Shown here piece after piece: positions 36,243-43,967 of a DNA stretch of 63,956 nucleotides. Both the position numbers and the translations under genes were made by a program. The stretch is taken from NCBI GenBank assembly GCA_022803075.1, contig JAFFTF010000013.1:1858-65813 (forward strand), in the 5' to 3' direction. This stretch comes from Micrococcales bacterium 31B (GTDB lineage: Bacteria; Actinomycetota; Actinomycetes; Actinomycetales; Dermabacteraceae). A model generated the notes under the pieces. That model saw only the letters and a program-made list of their open reading frames with translations, did no database searches and was not told where the DNA came from. Each line of letters starts with the position of its first letter. Positions within the stretch are counted from its first letter, which is position 1.

Positions 36243-36275
36243 GGGCCCGGTCAACCACACCCGTTGGCCGGGCCC
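36243..36275 (+). terminator. Hairpin terminator after nanH
   Basis: Arms GGGCCCGGTCAAC and GTTGGCCGGGCCC around CACACCC (one G-U pair) follow a GGACGCACGCGTGCC stretch. Confidence 0.75.
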
Positions 36276-36333
36276 TCGGCGTTCCGGCGGGCGACCGCTT
36301 CTAGTGGGCGAAGTTTCGTCCAGTGACAGATAA

Positions 36334-37190
36334 GGGGCCCTTCGGCCATTTGCTGGGCAGCCGTAGTGGTGAGGGTTGGCGATTAGGGGTCGAGGTCCCC
36401 GAAGATCAGTAGTGCAAACTGTCTGATTGTCTCCGAGGACCTCGACGTGTCTCACTCTACTTCGGTGTGCGCTGATGCGCTCTCTGCTGTTGATTCGTGT
36501 TCTCGCTGCGATCTTCTTCTCGGCCTCGATGGCGCGCATGTTGAGCGTGTCGACCGGCGCGCCGGGCTGCTGACAGTGACGGTTTCAAGCCCACCGGCGG
36601 TAACTGGGCGCCCGTCGTGCGGGGTCATCGCGGTCGGTCGAGGGCGACGACGACGGGTGCTGCATGACGTGCCCGGCGTGACACGAGTGCAGATCGTGTG
36701 GTGGGCTGTCGAACCCGAACTGGTCCGCCTCGCGGGCGATGAGTCCCGGTTCCATGGCGTCACCACCCTCGGCGTTGATGAGCATGTTTGGCATCACGTC
36801 GACCCCCGAAAGCGCGGCCCGAACGAACTGACCGGGATGGTCGACTTGACCCGCGGCCCTCAGGGCGGACACGGGCGAGGTTACTGGATCTGGTGCCAGG
36901 CCGGTCGGGGAACGCCTACGCGTCCTGGCTTGACGCGTGCGGGGGCGGAGAACCTCACCGACCGGCAGCGCGCAAGGCTCGCCGCGGCGATCGAGGCCAA
37001 CCCGGCGCATGGCGAGGTCTTCGTCGCGTGGCAGTGCGCGCAGGAACTTCGCTCGGCCTATCACCTGAAGGATCTCCTCGACGGGAGGCGGATCGCGAAG
37101 AAAGTCGTCGGGTCATTCTCGTCGTGTCGGATGCCGGAGATCGCACGCCTGGGCCGCACCCTGGATGTAAGTGCGTCGCTTCAGGAATAG
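36334..37190 (+). mobile_element. ISL3-family insertion sequence remnant
   Basis: A transposase remnant is preceded by GGGGCCCTTCGGCC at 36334, which could be the left inverted repeat. No right end can be recognised, so the boundaries are approximate. The element lies exactly between nanH and the first secreted-protein/ABC cassette. Confidence 0.55.
36447..37190 (+). pseudogene. Degenerate ISL3 transposase
   Basis: The GTG start and MSHSTSVCADAL are typical of actinobacterial ISL3 transposases. Conserved blocks remain: FHGVTTLGVDEHVWHHVDPR, KRGPNELTGMVDLTR, GAENLTDRQRARLAAAIEAN and VAWQCAQELRSAYH, ending MPEIARLGRTL. The zinc-finger/HTH section and much of the catalytic middle are missing. 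The piece TRARLLDLVPGRSGNAYASW lies in another frame, so at least two frameshifts and internal deletions are present. The C-terminal catalytic part is gone. Inactive. Confidence 0.8.
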
Positions 37191-37263
37191 TAATTCTAAC
37201 TTTTTGGTAAGTCGATTGACTAATCAATCAATTCGCCATAAAACAGATTCCGCCAGTTTTGAA

Positions 37264-37292
37264 TTGCACGCCTAAACGGCGGTTGCTATGTT
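37264..37292 (+). promoter_or_regulatory. Candidate promoter of the G-tract secreted protein
   Basis: TTGCAC (37264-37269), a 17-base spacer and TATGTT (37287-37292), followed by a small leader hairpin AGGGGC / GCCCCT at 37304-37319. Confidence 0.45.
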
Positions 37293-37344
37293 TGAATGGT
37301 CCGAGGGGCCAGCGCCCCTTGTCCAAACACCGAAGGTTTTCACC

Positions 37345-37748
37345 ATGCACAAGATCGTCAAAGTCGCAATCGGGGGGGGCTAGCGGCCACCCTGCTGTGC
37401 GGCGTTGCCACGGCTTCCCTCGCCGCCACCGCGAACCCCATGAGTAAGTATGTCAGTTGTGATGCCACTATCACTGATCAACTGGGTTTCGTCGGGCATG
37501 GCTCCACGGGTACGCTCGCATTCAATAAGATCAAGACGGAGCATGCATTCACGCAGTATGTGACGGCAAAGTCGAGCAACGGCAACTACCTGCCGTGGCT
37601 CGCCGTCAATCAGGGCACGGTCTCATGGCCTAGCGTGCTCCCGAGCACCTACACCTTCTACATCCGCCCAGTGCAGTCACAGAATTGCAACGGGTGGCTG
37701 CCCGGGGACGGCAACACCTACCTGACCTACTCATTCACGCACAACTGA
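37345..37748 (+). CDS. Small secreted protein, out of phase at a G8 tract
   Basis: The ATG at 37345 has GAAGG eight bases upstream. The frame reads MHKIVKVAIGGG and stops at a TAG immediately after a run of 8 G. With 9 (or 6) G it would continue LAATLLCGVATASLAAT, a textbook signal peptide, and give a 134-residue protein (with 9 G). Mature part: about 110 residues, beta-rich and aromatic, with two cysteines (YVSCDATIT, QSQNCNGW), ending TYLTYSFTHN. No family recognised. It has its own terminator and is followed by a lipoprotein/ABC operon. The other frame opening at 37296 gives no signal peptide and is not credible. Confidence 0.7.
37372..37379 (+). repeat. Homopolymer tract G8 in a signal-peptide coding region
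   Basis: Eight G directly before an in-frame TAG. One extra G restores the exported protein. Confidence 0.9.
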
Positions 37749-37754
37749 GCGCCC

Positions 37755-37795
37755 GGGGTGCCGCCTCATCAACCGGATTTATGAGGCGGCACCCC
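37755..37795 (+). terminator. Hairpin after the G-tract secreted protein
   Basis: Perfect 15-bp stem, GGGGTGCCGCCTCAT (37755-37769) with 37781-37795 and an 11-base loop. It separates the secreted protein from the lipoprotein gene and may attenuate read-through. Confidence 0.75.
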
Positions 37796-37825
37796 CATTG
37801 CCATGTAAAGCATAGAGGTCGAATC

Positions 37826-38356
37826 ATGAAACAAACTTTGACTTTCACTCGACACACCTGGAAAACCGTGTCAGCGTTCCTGATAGCGCTCGCGCTCATC
37901 ACTTTTGGAATCACAGCGTGCTCCTCTAACACTGAAGTCAGCGCAGATGACTCCCTATTCCAGGGCATCCCCCCGGCCATTGTTTCTGAAGTGCTAGCGT
38001 CACCTTCTTCGCGCGAACGCGCGGCCTCGGAGGATCCCGCCCAAGAACGCTCCCTCTGGCAGGGCATCGCCCTCAACTTCGCCCAAACCCGCGATGCCTA
38101 CCGCATATATGTCGAGTGGCGCGACACGGGCACCCCTCCCGAGGTCGCGGCAGACCTCAAGGTCTCCGAACCGATGCAGGGCTACAAGGACTACCTGCGC
38201 GCCCAGACCGCGCTGCGCGAGATCGTGGCCTCGGGCGAGATCGAGCAACTGCGCGCGTACCTCACGAATCAGACCCAGGGTGGTTTCTGGATACCCGCGC
38301 GAGCGAACGACGTGAAGGGCCCCACCGTCGCCGACGCCGTCAAGCAGGGGCTGTGA
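37826..38356 (+). CDS. Lipoprotein of unknown function, first gene of ABC operon
   Basis: 176 residues from the ATG at 37826 (AGAGG upstream). Signal peptide MKQTLTFTRHTWKTVSAFL... with lipobox ITAC. The mature part is mostly helical and polar (DSLFQGIPPAIVSEVL, RDAYRIYVEWRDTGTPPEV). No family recognised. The stop overlaps the next GTG start (GTGA), and four genes in a row are coupled in this way. The neighbours suggest an accessory or substrate-contacting role at the outer face of an ABC transporter. Confidence 0.75.
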   Translation: MKQTLTFTRHTWKTVSAFLIALALITFGITACSSNTEVSADDSLFQGIPPAIVSEVLASPSSRERAASEDPAQERSLWQGIALNFAQTRDAYRIYVEWRDTGTPPEVAADLKVSEPMQGYKDYLRAQTALREIVASGEIEQLRAYLTNQTQGGFWIPARANDVKGPTVADAVKQGL

Positions 38357-39303
38357 AACCGCTCCGCGGCGCTCTTGCGGCTGCCCTCGTACTCGCCGCG
38401 AGCGCGGGCCTTGCCGCGTGCACCCAGCCAGCGTCTCCCCCGCCCGGCGCCCCCGGGGTGACTGCCGACGGCGCGAGTGCAGCCTCCTCGCGCGAGCCCT
38501 ACACGGTCGCCACGCGCGACATCACCGTGACATACCGCCTGAACGGCCGCACGGTCACGAGCGAATCCGTCGTGATAGCACAACCCGAGAACACCTCGCT
38601 GACCCTTGAGCGCCCCGTGGGCACAGCCGTCGCCCAGGGCGACGCGCTCGGCACCCTCGCGCCCGAGCCTGCCGCCCTCGCGAGCCTCACGAAAATGGCC
38701 GAATCGGGCACAGTCGCGGCCTCGCGCCTGCAGGCCCTCACGTCGAAGGCCGGCCCCGTCACTGCGCCCGTGAACGGCGTCGTCCAGCAGGCCAGTGGGT
38801 TGACCTCTATCGCGAGCCCCGGTATCGACGCACTCGTTGACCTCACGCCCTTACAGTTTCTTCGCTACCAGGGCTTCGAGTTCACCGGCCTCGCCACGGT
38901 CGAAACGGTGTTCGGCCAGCAGCGCGTGCCGTGCCAGGGCATTTGGCTCGCCAACGCCCCCGCTAGCGGCGACGCAGCTGCAGCAGCCAGCGACATGAGC
39001 GGTGGGGCGAGCGCCACCACGGGCCAATTACATTGCCGACTGCCAGCAGACGTCGAAACCGCTCCGGGCCTCCCCCTCAGCGTTCAGCTCACCGCCGAGA
39101 CGGTGAAGGCCGCCGTCGCGGTTCCCTCCATTTATGTGGGCCTGGATGCCTCGGGGGCCAATTACGTCGTCAAGGTGCGGCAATCCGACGGCAGCTTTCG
39201 CGAGACGCCCGTCGCGGTGGGCCCCACCGACGGGGTGCTGCGCATCATCACCTCGGGCTTGAAGGCGGGCGATGTGCTTGAGGCGCGTACGGAGGGCTCG
39301 TGA
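38353..39303 (+). CDS. Lipoprotein with membrane-fusion/adaptor-like fold
   Basis: 316 residues from a GTG overlapping the previous stop. The N-terminus VKPLRGALAAALVLAASAG ends in lipobox LAAC. The middle resembles the lipoyl/barrel part of periplasmic adaptors (VIAQPENTSLTLERPVGTAVAQGDALGTL split by a short helical hairpin, then PVTAPVNGVVQQ). The C-terminal VAVGPTDGVLRIITSGLKAGDVL is the membrane-proximal motif of such adaptors. In Gram-positives these accompany MacB-like ABC systems, as here. Confidence 0.75.
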   Translation: MKPLRGALAAALVLAASAGLAACTQPASPPPGAPGVTADGASAASSREPYTVATRDITVTYRLNGRTVTSESVVIAQPENTSLTLERPVGTAVAQGDALGTLAPEPAALASLTKMAESGTVAASRLQALTSKAGPVTAPVNGVVQQASGLTSIASPGIDALVDLTPLQFLRYQGFEFTGLATVETVFGQQRVPCQGIWLANAPASGDAAAAASDMSGGASATTGQLHCRLPADVETAPGLPLSVQLTAETVKAAVAVPSIYVGLDASGANYVVKVRQSDGSFRETPVAVGPTDGVLRIITSGLKAGDVLEARTEGS

Positions 39304-40007
39304 AGCCCGCCCTGGCCCTGCACGGCGTGTCGCACACCTACACATCGCGCCAGGGCGCATTTCAGGCCCTCACCGAGGTGTCGATGCTCGTCCCGCCGCG
39401 CAGCTCCACGGCCGTCATGGGCCGCTCCGGCAGCGGAAAATCCACCCTAGTCAGCATCCTTTCGCTGATGCGCAGGCCCAGCGAGGGAAGGCTCGAACTG
39501 AGCGGCGTCGACACCTCCACCCTGAACGACACCGAGCTCGCCGCGATGCGGAATCAACATCTGGGCGTCGTCTTTCAGAGCTTTCACCTTGACCCCAGCG
39601 CCACGGTGCTCGAAAACGTGATTCTGCCGTACTACTTTCAGCGCGAGCTGTCGCGCCGCAGCGTCACGTGCAGCGCCCTCGACAAACTCGAGCTCGTGGG
39701 CATGCCCGAGTTCGCCAAGCGCCGTCCGCATGAAATGTCGGGCGGGCAGCGCCAACGCATCGCCATCGCGAGGGCCCTCGTGATGAACCCGGCGGTGCTG
39801 GTGGCGGACGAACCCACCGGCAACCTCGACGAAGAAACCGCCGGACTCATCGCAGAGTGCGTGTTTGCGCTGCCCGAACAGGTGGGCGCCACCGTCATCG
39901 TCGTCACGCACGACAGCGACATCGCAGACCTGGCGCAACACCATGTACACCTGCAGCGGGGTCGCGTCACCGTCGACCCGGCGCTCACGGTGGGGGTCGA
40001 AGCATGA
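39300..40007 (+). CDS. ABC transporter ATP-binding protein (MacB/LolD type)
   Basis: 235 residues from a GTG overlapping the previous stop. Walker A GRSGSGKST, Q-loop VVFQSFHLDPSATVLENV, signature MSGGQRQRIAIARAL, Walker B VLVADEPTGNLD and a switch His in VVTHDSD. The LDPSATVLENV and DEPTGNLDEET stretches mark the MacB/FtsE/LolD branch, which couples to FtsX-like permeases; that permease is the next gene. Confidence 0.92.
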   Translation: MKPALALHGVSHTYTSRQGAFQALTEVSMLVPPRSSTAVMGRSGSGKSTLVSILSLMRRPSEGRLELSGVDTSTLNDTELAAMRNQHLGVVFQSFHLDPSATVLENVILPYYFQRELSRRSVTCSALDKLELVGMPEFAKRRPHEMSGGQRQRIAIARALVMNPAVLVADEPTGNLDEETAGLIAECVFALPEQVGATVIVVTHDSDIADLAQHHVHLQRGRVTVDPALTVGVEA

Positions 40008-41137
40008 GAGCACTGCGCATCTGCGTGCTCGCGTGGCAGGGCACTCGCCGATCGCTCACCAAGTACGTGCTCATGAGCGTGCTCATCGCCGTGGGAGTCA
40101 GCGTGTTCCTCGTGGTCACCGAGCTATCGCGCGCCTCCACCGCCGACCTGCAAGACGCCATTGCGGCCGATTCGGGCGAGCACAATCAGTACCGCGTGAC
40201 CTTCGATTCCACACTGGGCCTCACCCCCGAGGCGCTGCGAGCCGATACGCGCACCGTGCTCGACTCGCTGCACCCGAGCACCCTGCAATTCGTGGACGAA
40301 CTGCCGAGCGTCACCCCCCAGTGCCCGCCCTACAAAGACACGTCGTCGCCGCAGGTTTTTGTGGTGCGCGACGCCGCCGGCGAGCCCCTGCCCTTTCACG
40401 GCTCCGTCACCAACATGCCCTTCGACCTGTGCTTCGACGGGCAGGTGGTGCCCGGCAACGCCATGCGTGAAACCGTCGGCGCTGAGAAAACCTCACTCGG
40501 GCAGGGGCTCATCATTGACCCCGCCTACGCACCCATGGTGCAGCTCGCCTCCACGCAGCCCCCCATCGTGTTCGCGCTCGTGCAGTTTGCCGACAATGAG
40601 GACCACAAAGACCAGATTGAGACTGCCCTCACCACCCACTTCGCCGAGGCCACCCTCATGGCGGACGCGAGCGCCACCAGTATCGCCGTCATGCCCGTTG
40701 GCATCGACGCCGAGAGAACCCGCGCGGCCGCCGACGGCGTGACGCTCGTGTACAGCCTAATCGCGTGGGGAATCCTCGGAATCGTCGGCCTCGGCATTCT
40801 CGTGGCCCAGCTCATGACGCTGCGCGACAAGACGTGGTTTCTCGGGCTCGCGCGCGCGGTCGGGGCGCGGCAGGGCGACGTGGCCCTGTGGGTACTTTTC
40901 GACGTCGCGATTCTGCTGGTGAGCGGCTTCGGCCTCGCGATCGTGGTCTGCGCCGTCTCCCAACCGCTCGTGAGCTCGTTTGGAATGCAGGCCTTCAACG
41001 TGCCACTGCAGTTGCTGCGACTCGATGCGGCGCCCTCACTCGTGCTCGCCATCGTCGTGAACCTCGCCCTGGGTGCGGGCTACCCGATGGCGAAGGCGCT
41101 GCGCCTCGACCCCCTGGAGGTGCTCGAAAAGCACTGA
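40004..41137 (+). CDS. FtsX-like ABC transporter permease
   Basis: 377 residues from the ATG at 40004 overlapping the ATPase stop (ATGA). One helix near the N-terminus (KYVLMSVLIAVGVSVFLVV), a large extracytoplasmic domain (about 50-240), then three helices, ending PMAKALRLDPLEVLEKH. This is the FtsX/MacB topology: such transporters work by mechanotransmission, exporting or extracting lipoproteins and peptides or conferring resistance to them. With the adaptor lipoproteins and the upstream secreted protein it may export, process or give immunity to that protein (inference). Confidence 0.87.
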   Translation: MRALRICVLAWQGTRRSLTKYVLMSVLIAVGVSVFLVVTELSRASTADLQDAIAADSGEHNQYRVTFDSTLGLTPEALRADTRTVLDSLHPSTLQFVDELPSVTPQCPPYKDTSSPQVFVVRDAAGEPLPFHGSVTNMPFDLCFDGQVVPGNAMRETVGAEKTSLGQGLIIDPAYAPMVQLASTQPPIVFALVQFADNEDHKDQIETALTTHFAEATLMADASATSIAVMPVGIDAERTRAAADGVTLVYSLIAWGILGIVGLGILVAQLMTLRDKTWFLGLARAVGARQGDVALWVLFDVAILLVSGFGLAIVVCAVSQPLVSSFGMQAFNVPLQLLRLDAAPSLVLAIVVNLALGAGYPMAKALRLDPLEVLEKH

Positions 41138-41151
41138 GCGGCCGCAACCCC

Positions 41152-41167
41152 GCGCGCTCTAGCGCGC
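41152..41167. terminator. Short GC hairpin between convergent genes
   Basis: GCGCGC arms around TCTA overlap the stop codon of the lrp gene. Weak evidence. Confidence 0.3.
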
Positions 41168-41623
41168 CACCCCGAGCAGCGGCCCCACGCGGTAGGGCAG
41201 CAACTCCCCCATCGATAGGCTGGTTTCGGTGCGTTCGACGCCCTCAATGCGCAGAATGACCCCGTCGATGCGAAAGAGGTCCTCGGCGTCGCGGCACACC
41301 ACGTGTACGAGCAGGTCTATCTGCCCGGAGAGGCCGTGAACCTGCAACACCTCGGGCACAGTCGCGAGTTCGGCGACGATCGCGTGCAGGCGGCGTTGGC
41401 GGGCGTGCACGGCGACGAACGCGGCGAGCGGGTAGCCCAGCGAGGCCGCATTGACGCGCCCATCCATCGCCGTGAACACCCCCGAATCTTCGAGTCGCTG
41501 CACACGGCTCTGCACCGTGTTGCGCGAAAGCCCGAGTCGCTGGGCGAGGGCCACGAACGTGGCCCGGGGGTCGTCAAGCAAGGCCCTGATCAGGGCCCTG
41601 TCCGTGTCATCACATTGAGGCAT
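41159..41623 (-). CDS. Lrp/AsnC-family regulator
   Basis: 154 residues. N-terminal helix-turn-helix FVALAQRLGLSRNTVQSRVQRLEDSG, then a RAM ligand-binding domain (VHGLSGQIDLLVHVV). It is divergent from the bkdABC operon, matching the common arrangement in which an Lrp-type protein (BkdR) senses branched-chain amino or keto acids and activates bkd genes. Two overlapping palindromes lie between them. Confidence 0.88.
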   Translation of the reverse strand: MPQCDDTDRALIRALLDDPRATFVALAQRLGLSRNTVQSRVQRLEDSGVFTAMDGRVNAASLGYPLAAFVAVHARQRRLHAIVAELATVPEVLQVHGLSGQIDLLVHVVCRDAEDLFRIDGVILRIEGVERTETSLSMGELLPYRVGPLLGVAR

Positions 41624-41695
41624 GACTACACGCTACGTGGCCGAGATGCGACGCAGCGCACACTTTGCCCGGATTTTTCACTTCACCCCGCCTCC

Positions 41696-41732
41696 GATTG
41701 AGCATTGTGCTCAATCGACACGCCGTCGATTG
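41696..41732. promoter_or_regulatory. Overlapping palindromes, Lrp/BkdR operator candidate
   Basis: GATTGAGCA-TTG-TGCTCAATC (41696-41716) and CAATCGAC-ACGCC-GTCGATTG (41712-41732) are both perfect and share CAATC. They lie between the divergent lrp and bkdA genes, 92 bases before the bkdA ATG. Confidence 0.65.
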
Positions 41733-41823
41733 CGCGCTCTGCTGCATGCGCCTACCATCAAAGGACCTGCAGAGTGGCGGGGGCCACACCCCTGCGCTCA
41801 CCGGCGATGAAAGGTGTGGAACC

Positions 41824-42960
41824 ATGACCACCGTCTCTCCAGACCTGAACGCGGCCGCCTCAGACCCCAAGGGCGCCGCCACTCAGGCCACGATGATTCA
41901 ACTGCTGACCGAAGACGGCACCCCCGTCGCATGCGCGGGCTACGAACAGTGGGTAGCCGATGTCACCGACGACGAATTGTGCCAACTCTACGAAGACATG
42001 GTGGCGGTGCGCCGCATCGACACCGAGGCCACCGCCCTACAGCGTCAGGGCCAGATCGGCCTCTGGCCCCCGCTGCTCGGCCAGGAGGCCGCACAGATCG
42101 GCTCCGCCCACGCGCAACGCGCCGACGACTTCGTGTTCACGAGCTACCGAGAGAACGGCGTCGCCTACGTGCGCGGCGTCGACCTCAGCGAACTGCTCAC
42201 CGTGTGGCGAGGAGTCTCGGCCTCCGGCTGGGACCCGTACTCGATCAACATGGCCACCCCGCAGGTCATCATCGGCGCCCAAAGCCTGCACGCCGTCGGC
42301 TACGCCCTGGGCATTCAAAACGACGGCGACGACGCCGTGGCGTTCGCCTACTTCGGCGACGGCGCCACCAGCCAGGGCGACGTCAACGAGGCCCTCGTGT
42401 TCGCCGCGAGCTACCACGCGCCCGTCGTGTTCTTCTGCCAGAACAATCAGTACGCCATCTCCGAGCCCGTCGGCCTGCAGGCTCAGCGACCCCTCGCGGA
42501 ACGCGCCCCTGGGTTTGGGGTGCCCAGCATGCGCGTGGACGGCAACGACGTGCTCGCCGTGCTGGCCGCCACTCGCATCGCCGTCGAGCGCGCCCGCAGC
42601 GGCCAGGGCCCCACCTTCATCGAGGCCGTCACCTACCGCATGGGCCCCCACACCACCGCCGACGACCCCACGCGCTACCGCTCCCAAGACGAGCTCGACG
42701 CGTGGGCCGCGAAAGACCCCATCGAGCGCCTGCGCCGCTACCTGCTCTCGCGCGGCACCGACGAGGAGGCGCTGGCCGCACGGGTACAGGCCAAGGCGGA
42801 CGCCGTGGCGTCCGAACTGAGAAAGGGCTGCATCGACCAGCCGGACCCGCAGCCCCTCGCCCTGTTTGACCACGTCTACAGCGAACCCCACCACGGCATC
42901 GCCCGGCAGCGCGACCACTACGCGCGCTATCTCGACACGTTTGCGGGGGCCGACGCATGA
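41824..42960 (+). CDS. bkdA: Branched-chain 2-oxoacid dehydrogenase E1 alpha
   Basis: 378 residues from the ATG at 41824. The frame is open from 41665, but the start with GAAAGG upstream and the conserved N-terminus fit here. Thiamine diphosphate motif GDGATSQGDVNEAL...QNNQYAIS is complete, followed by YRMGPHTTADDPTRYR, which carries the phosphorylation-loop-like region. It decarboxylates 2-oxoacids of Leu, Ile and Val (or pyruvate) with E1 beta. The Lrp neighbour and nearby leucine genes favour the branched-chain role. The stop overlaps the bkdB start. Confidence 0.9.
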   Translation: MTTVSPDLNAAASDPKGAATQATMIQLLTEDGTPVACAGYEQWVADVTDDELCQLYEDMVAVRRIDTEATALQRQGQIGLWPPLLGQEAAQIGSAHAQRADDFVFTSYRENGVAYVRGVDLSELLTVWRGVSASGWDPYSINMATPQVIIGAQSLHAVGYALGIQNDGDDAVAFAYFGDGATSQGDVNEALVFAASYHAPVVFFCQNNQYAISEPVGLQAQRPLAERAPGFGVPSMRVDGNDVLAVLAATRIAVERARSGQGPTFIEAVTYRMGPHTTADDPTRYRSQDELDAWAAKDPIERLRRYLLSRGTDEEALAARVQAKADAVASELRKGCIDQPDPQPLALFDHVYSEPHHGIARQRDHYARYLDTFAGADA

Positions 42961-43967
42961 GCACCATGACGCTCGGCAAGGCCATCAACGCGGGCCTGCG
43001 CCGGGCCCTCGAAAACGACGACAAGGTGGTGCTGATGGGCGAAGACATCGGCACCCTCGGCGGGGTCTTTCGCATCACCGACGGCCTGCAAAAAGACTTC
43101 GGCAAGCGCCGCGTGATGGATACCCCCCTCGCCGAATCGGGCATCATGGGCTGCGCCGTGGGCCTCGCTTACCGCGGCTACCGGCCCGTGGTCGAGATTC
43201 AGTTCGACGGGTTCATTTACCCCGCGTTCGACCAGATCGTCAGCCAGGTCGCGAAGTTGCACTACCGCACGCGGGGCCGCGTGAAGATGCCGATCACCAT
43301 TCGCGTTCCCTTCGGCGGCGGCATCGGCGCGGCCGAGCATCACAGCGAATCCCCCGAGGCGTATTTTCTGCACACGTCGGGCCTCCGCGTGATCGCCGTG
43401 AGCGACCCGCAGCAGGCGTACGACGGCATTCAGCAGGCGATCGCCAGCAACGACCCGGTGCTGTACTTCGAACCAAAGCGCCGGTATCACATGAAGGGCG
43501 AGGTCGACGAGAACCCGCCCGAGGTGACTCCGCTCGACCGCGCGCGCGTGCTGCGCGAGGGGCGCGACGTGACCCTCGCGACGTACGGGCCGCTCGTGTC
43601 CACGGCGCTCGACGCCGCGACCGCCGCCGCCGGCGAGGGCATCGACCTCGAGGTGATCGACCTGCGCTCGCTCGCCCCGCTCGACGTCGACACCGTCGCC
43701 GCGTCGGTGCGCAAGACGGGTCGTCTCGTGGTCACCCATGAGGCCGCGCAGTCGGCCGGCATCGGCGCCGAACTCGTCTCGTGCATCACCGAACGCTGCT
43801 TCTACTACCTGGAGTCCGCGCCCGTGCGCGTCACCGGCCACGACATTCCCTACCCGCCGTCCAAGCTCGAGCAGCACCACCTGCCCGATCTCGACCGCAT
43901 GCTCGACGGCGTAGACCGCGCCCTCGGCCGCCCGAACGCCCTCAGCGGAATCGAGGACTACGCATGA
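42957..43967 (+). CDS. bkdB: Branched-chain 2-oxoacid dehydrogenase E1 beta
   Basis: 336 residues, full family length. Conserved blocks include LMGEDIGTLGGVFRIT, DTPLAESGIMGCAVGLA, EIQFDGFIYPAFDQI, PFGGGIGAAEHHSES and the C-terminal transketolase domain with DLRSLAPLD and VVTHEAAQSAGIGAE. It forms the heterotetramer with bkdA, with ATGA overlaps on both sides. Confidence 0.92.
   Translation: MSTMTLGKAINAGLRRALENDDKVVLMGEDIGTLGGVFRITDGLQKDFGKRRVMDTPLAESGIMGCAVGLAYRGYRPVVEIQFDGFIYPAFDQIVSQVAKLHYRTRGRVKMPITIRVPFGGGIGAAEHHSESPEAYFLHTSGLRVIAVSDPQQAYDGIQQAIASNDPVLYFEPKRRYHMKGEVDENPPEVTPLDRARVLREGRDVTLATYGPLVSTALDAATAAAGEGIDLEVIDLRSLAPLDVDTVAASVRKTGRLVVTHEAAQSAGIGAELVSCITERCFYYLESAPVRVTGHDIPYPPSKLEQHHLPDLDRMLDGVDRALGRPNALSGIEDYA

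Noticed and set aside
37296-37748. 150-codon frame as the true form of the G-tract gene
   Set aside because: Its N-terminus is not a signal peptide and lacks a ribosome-binding site. The ATG at 37345 with one extra G gives a proper secreted protein.
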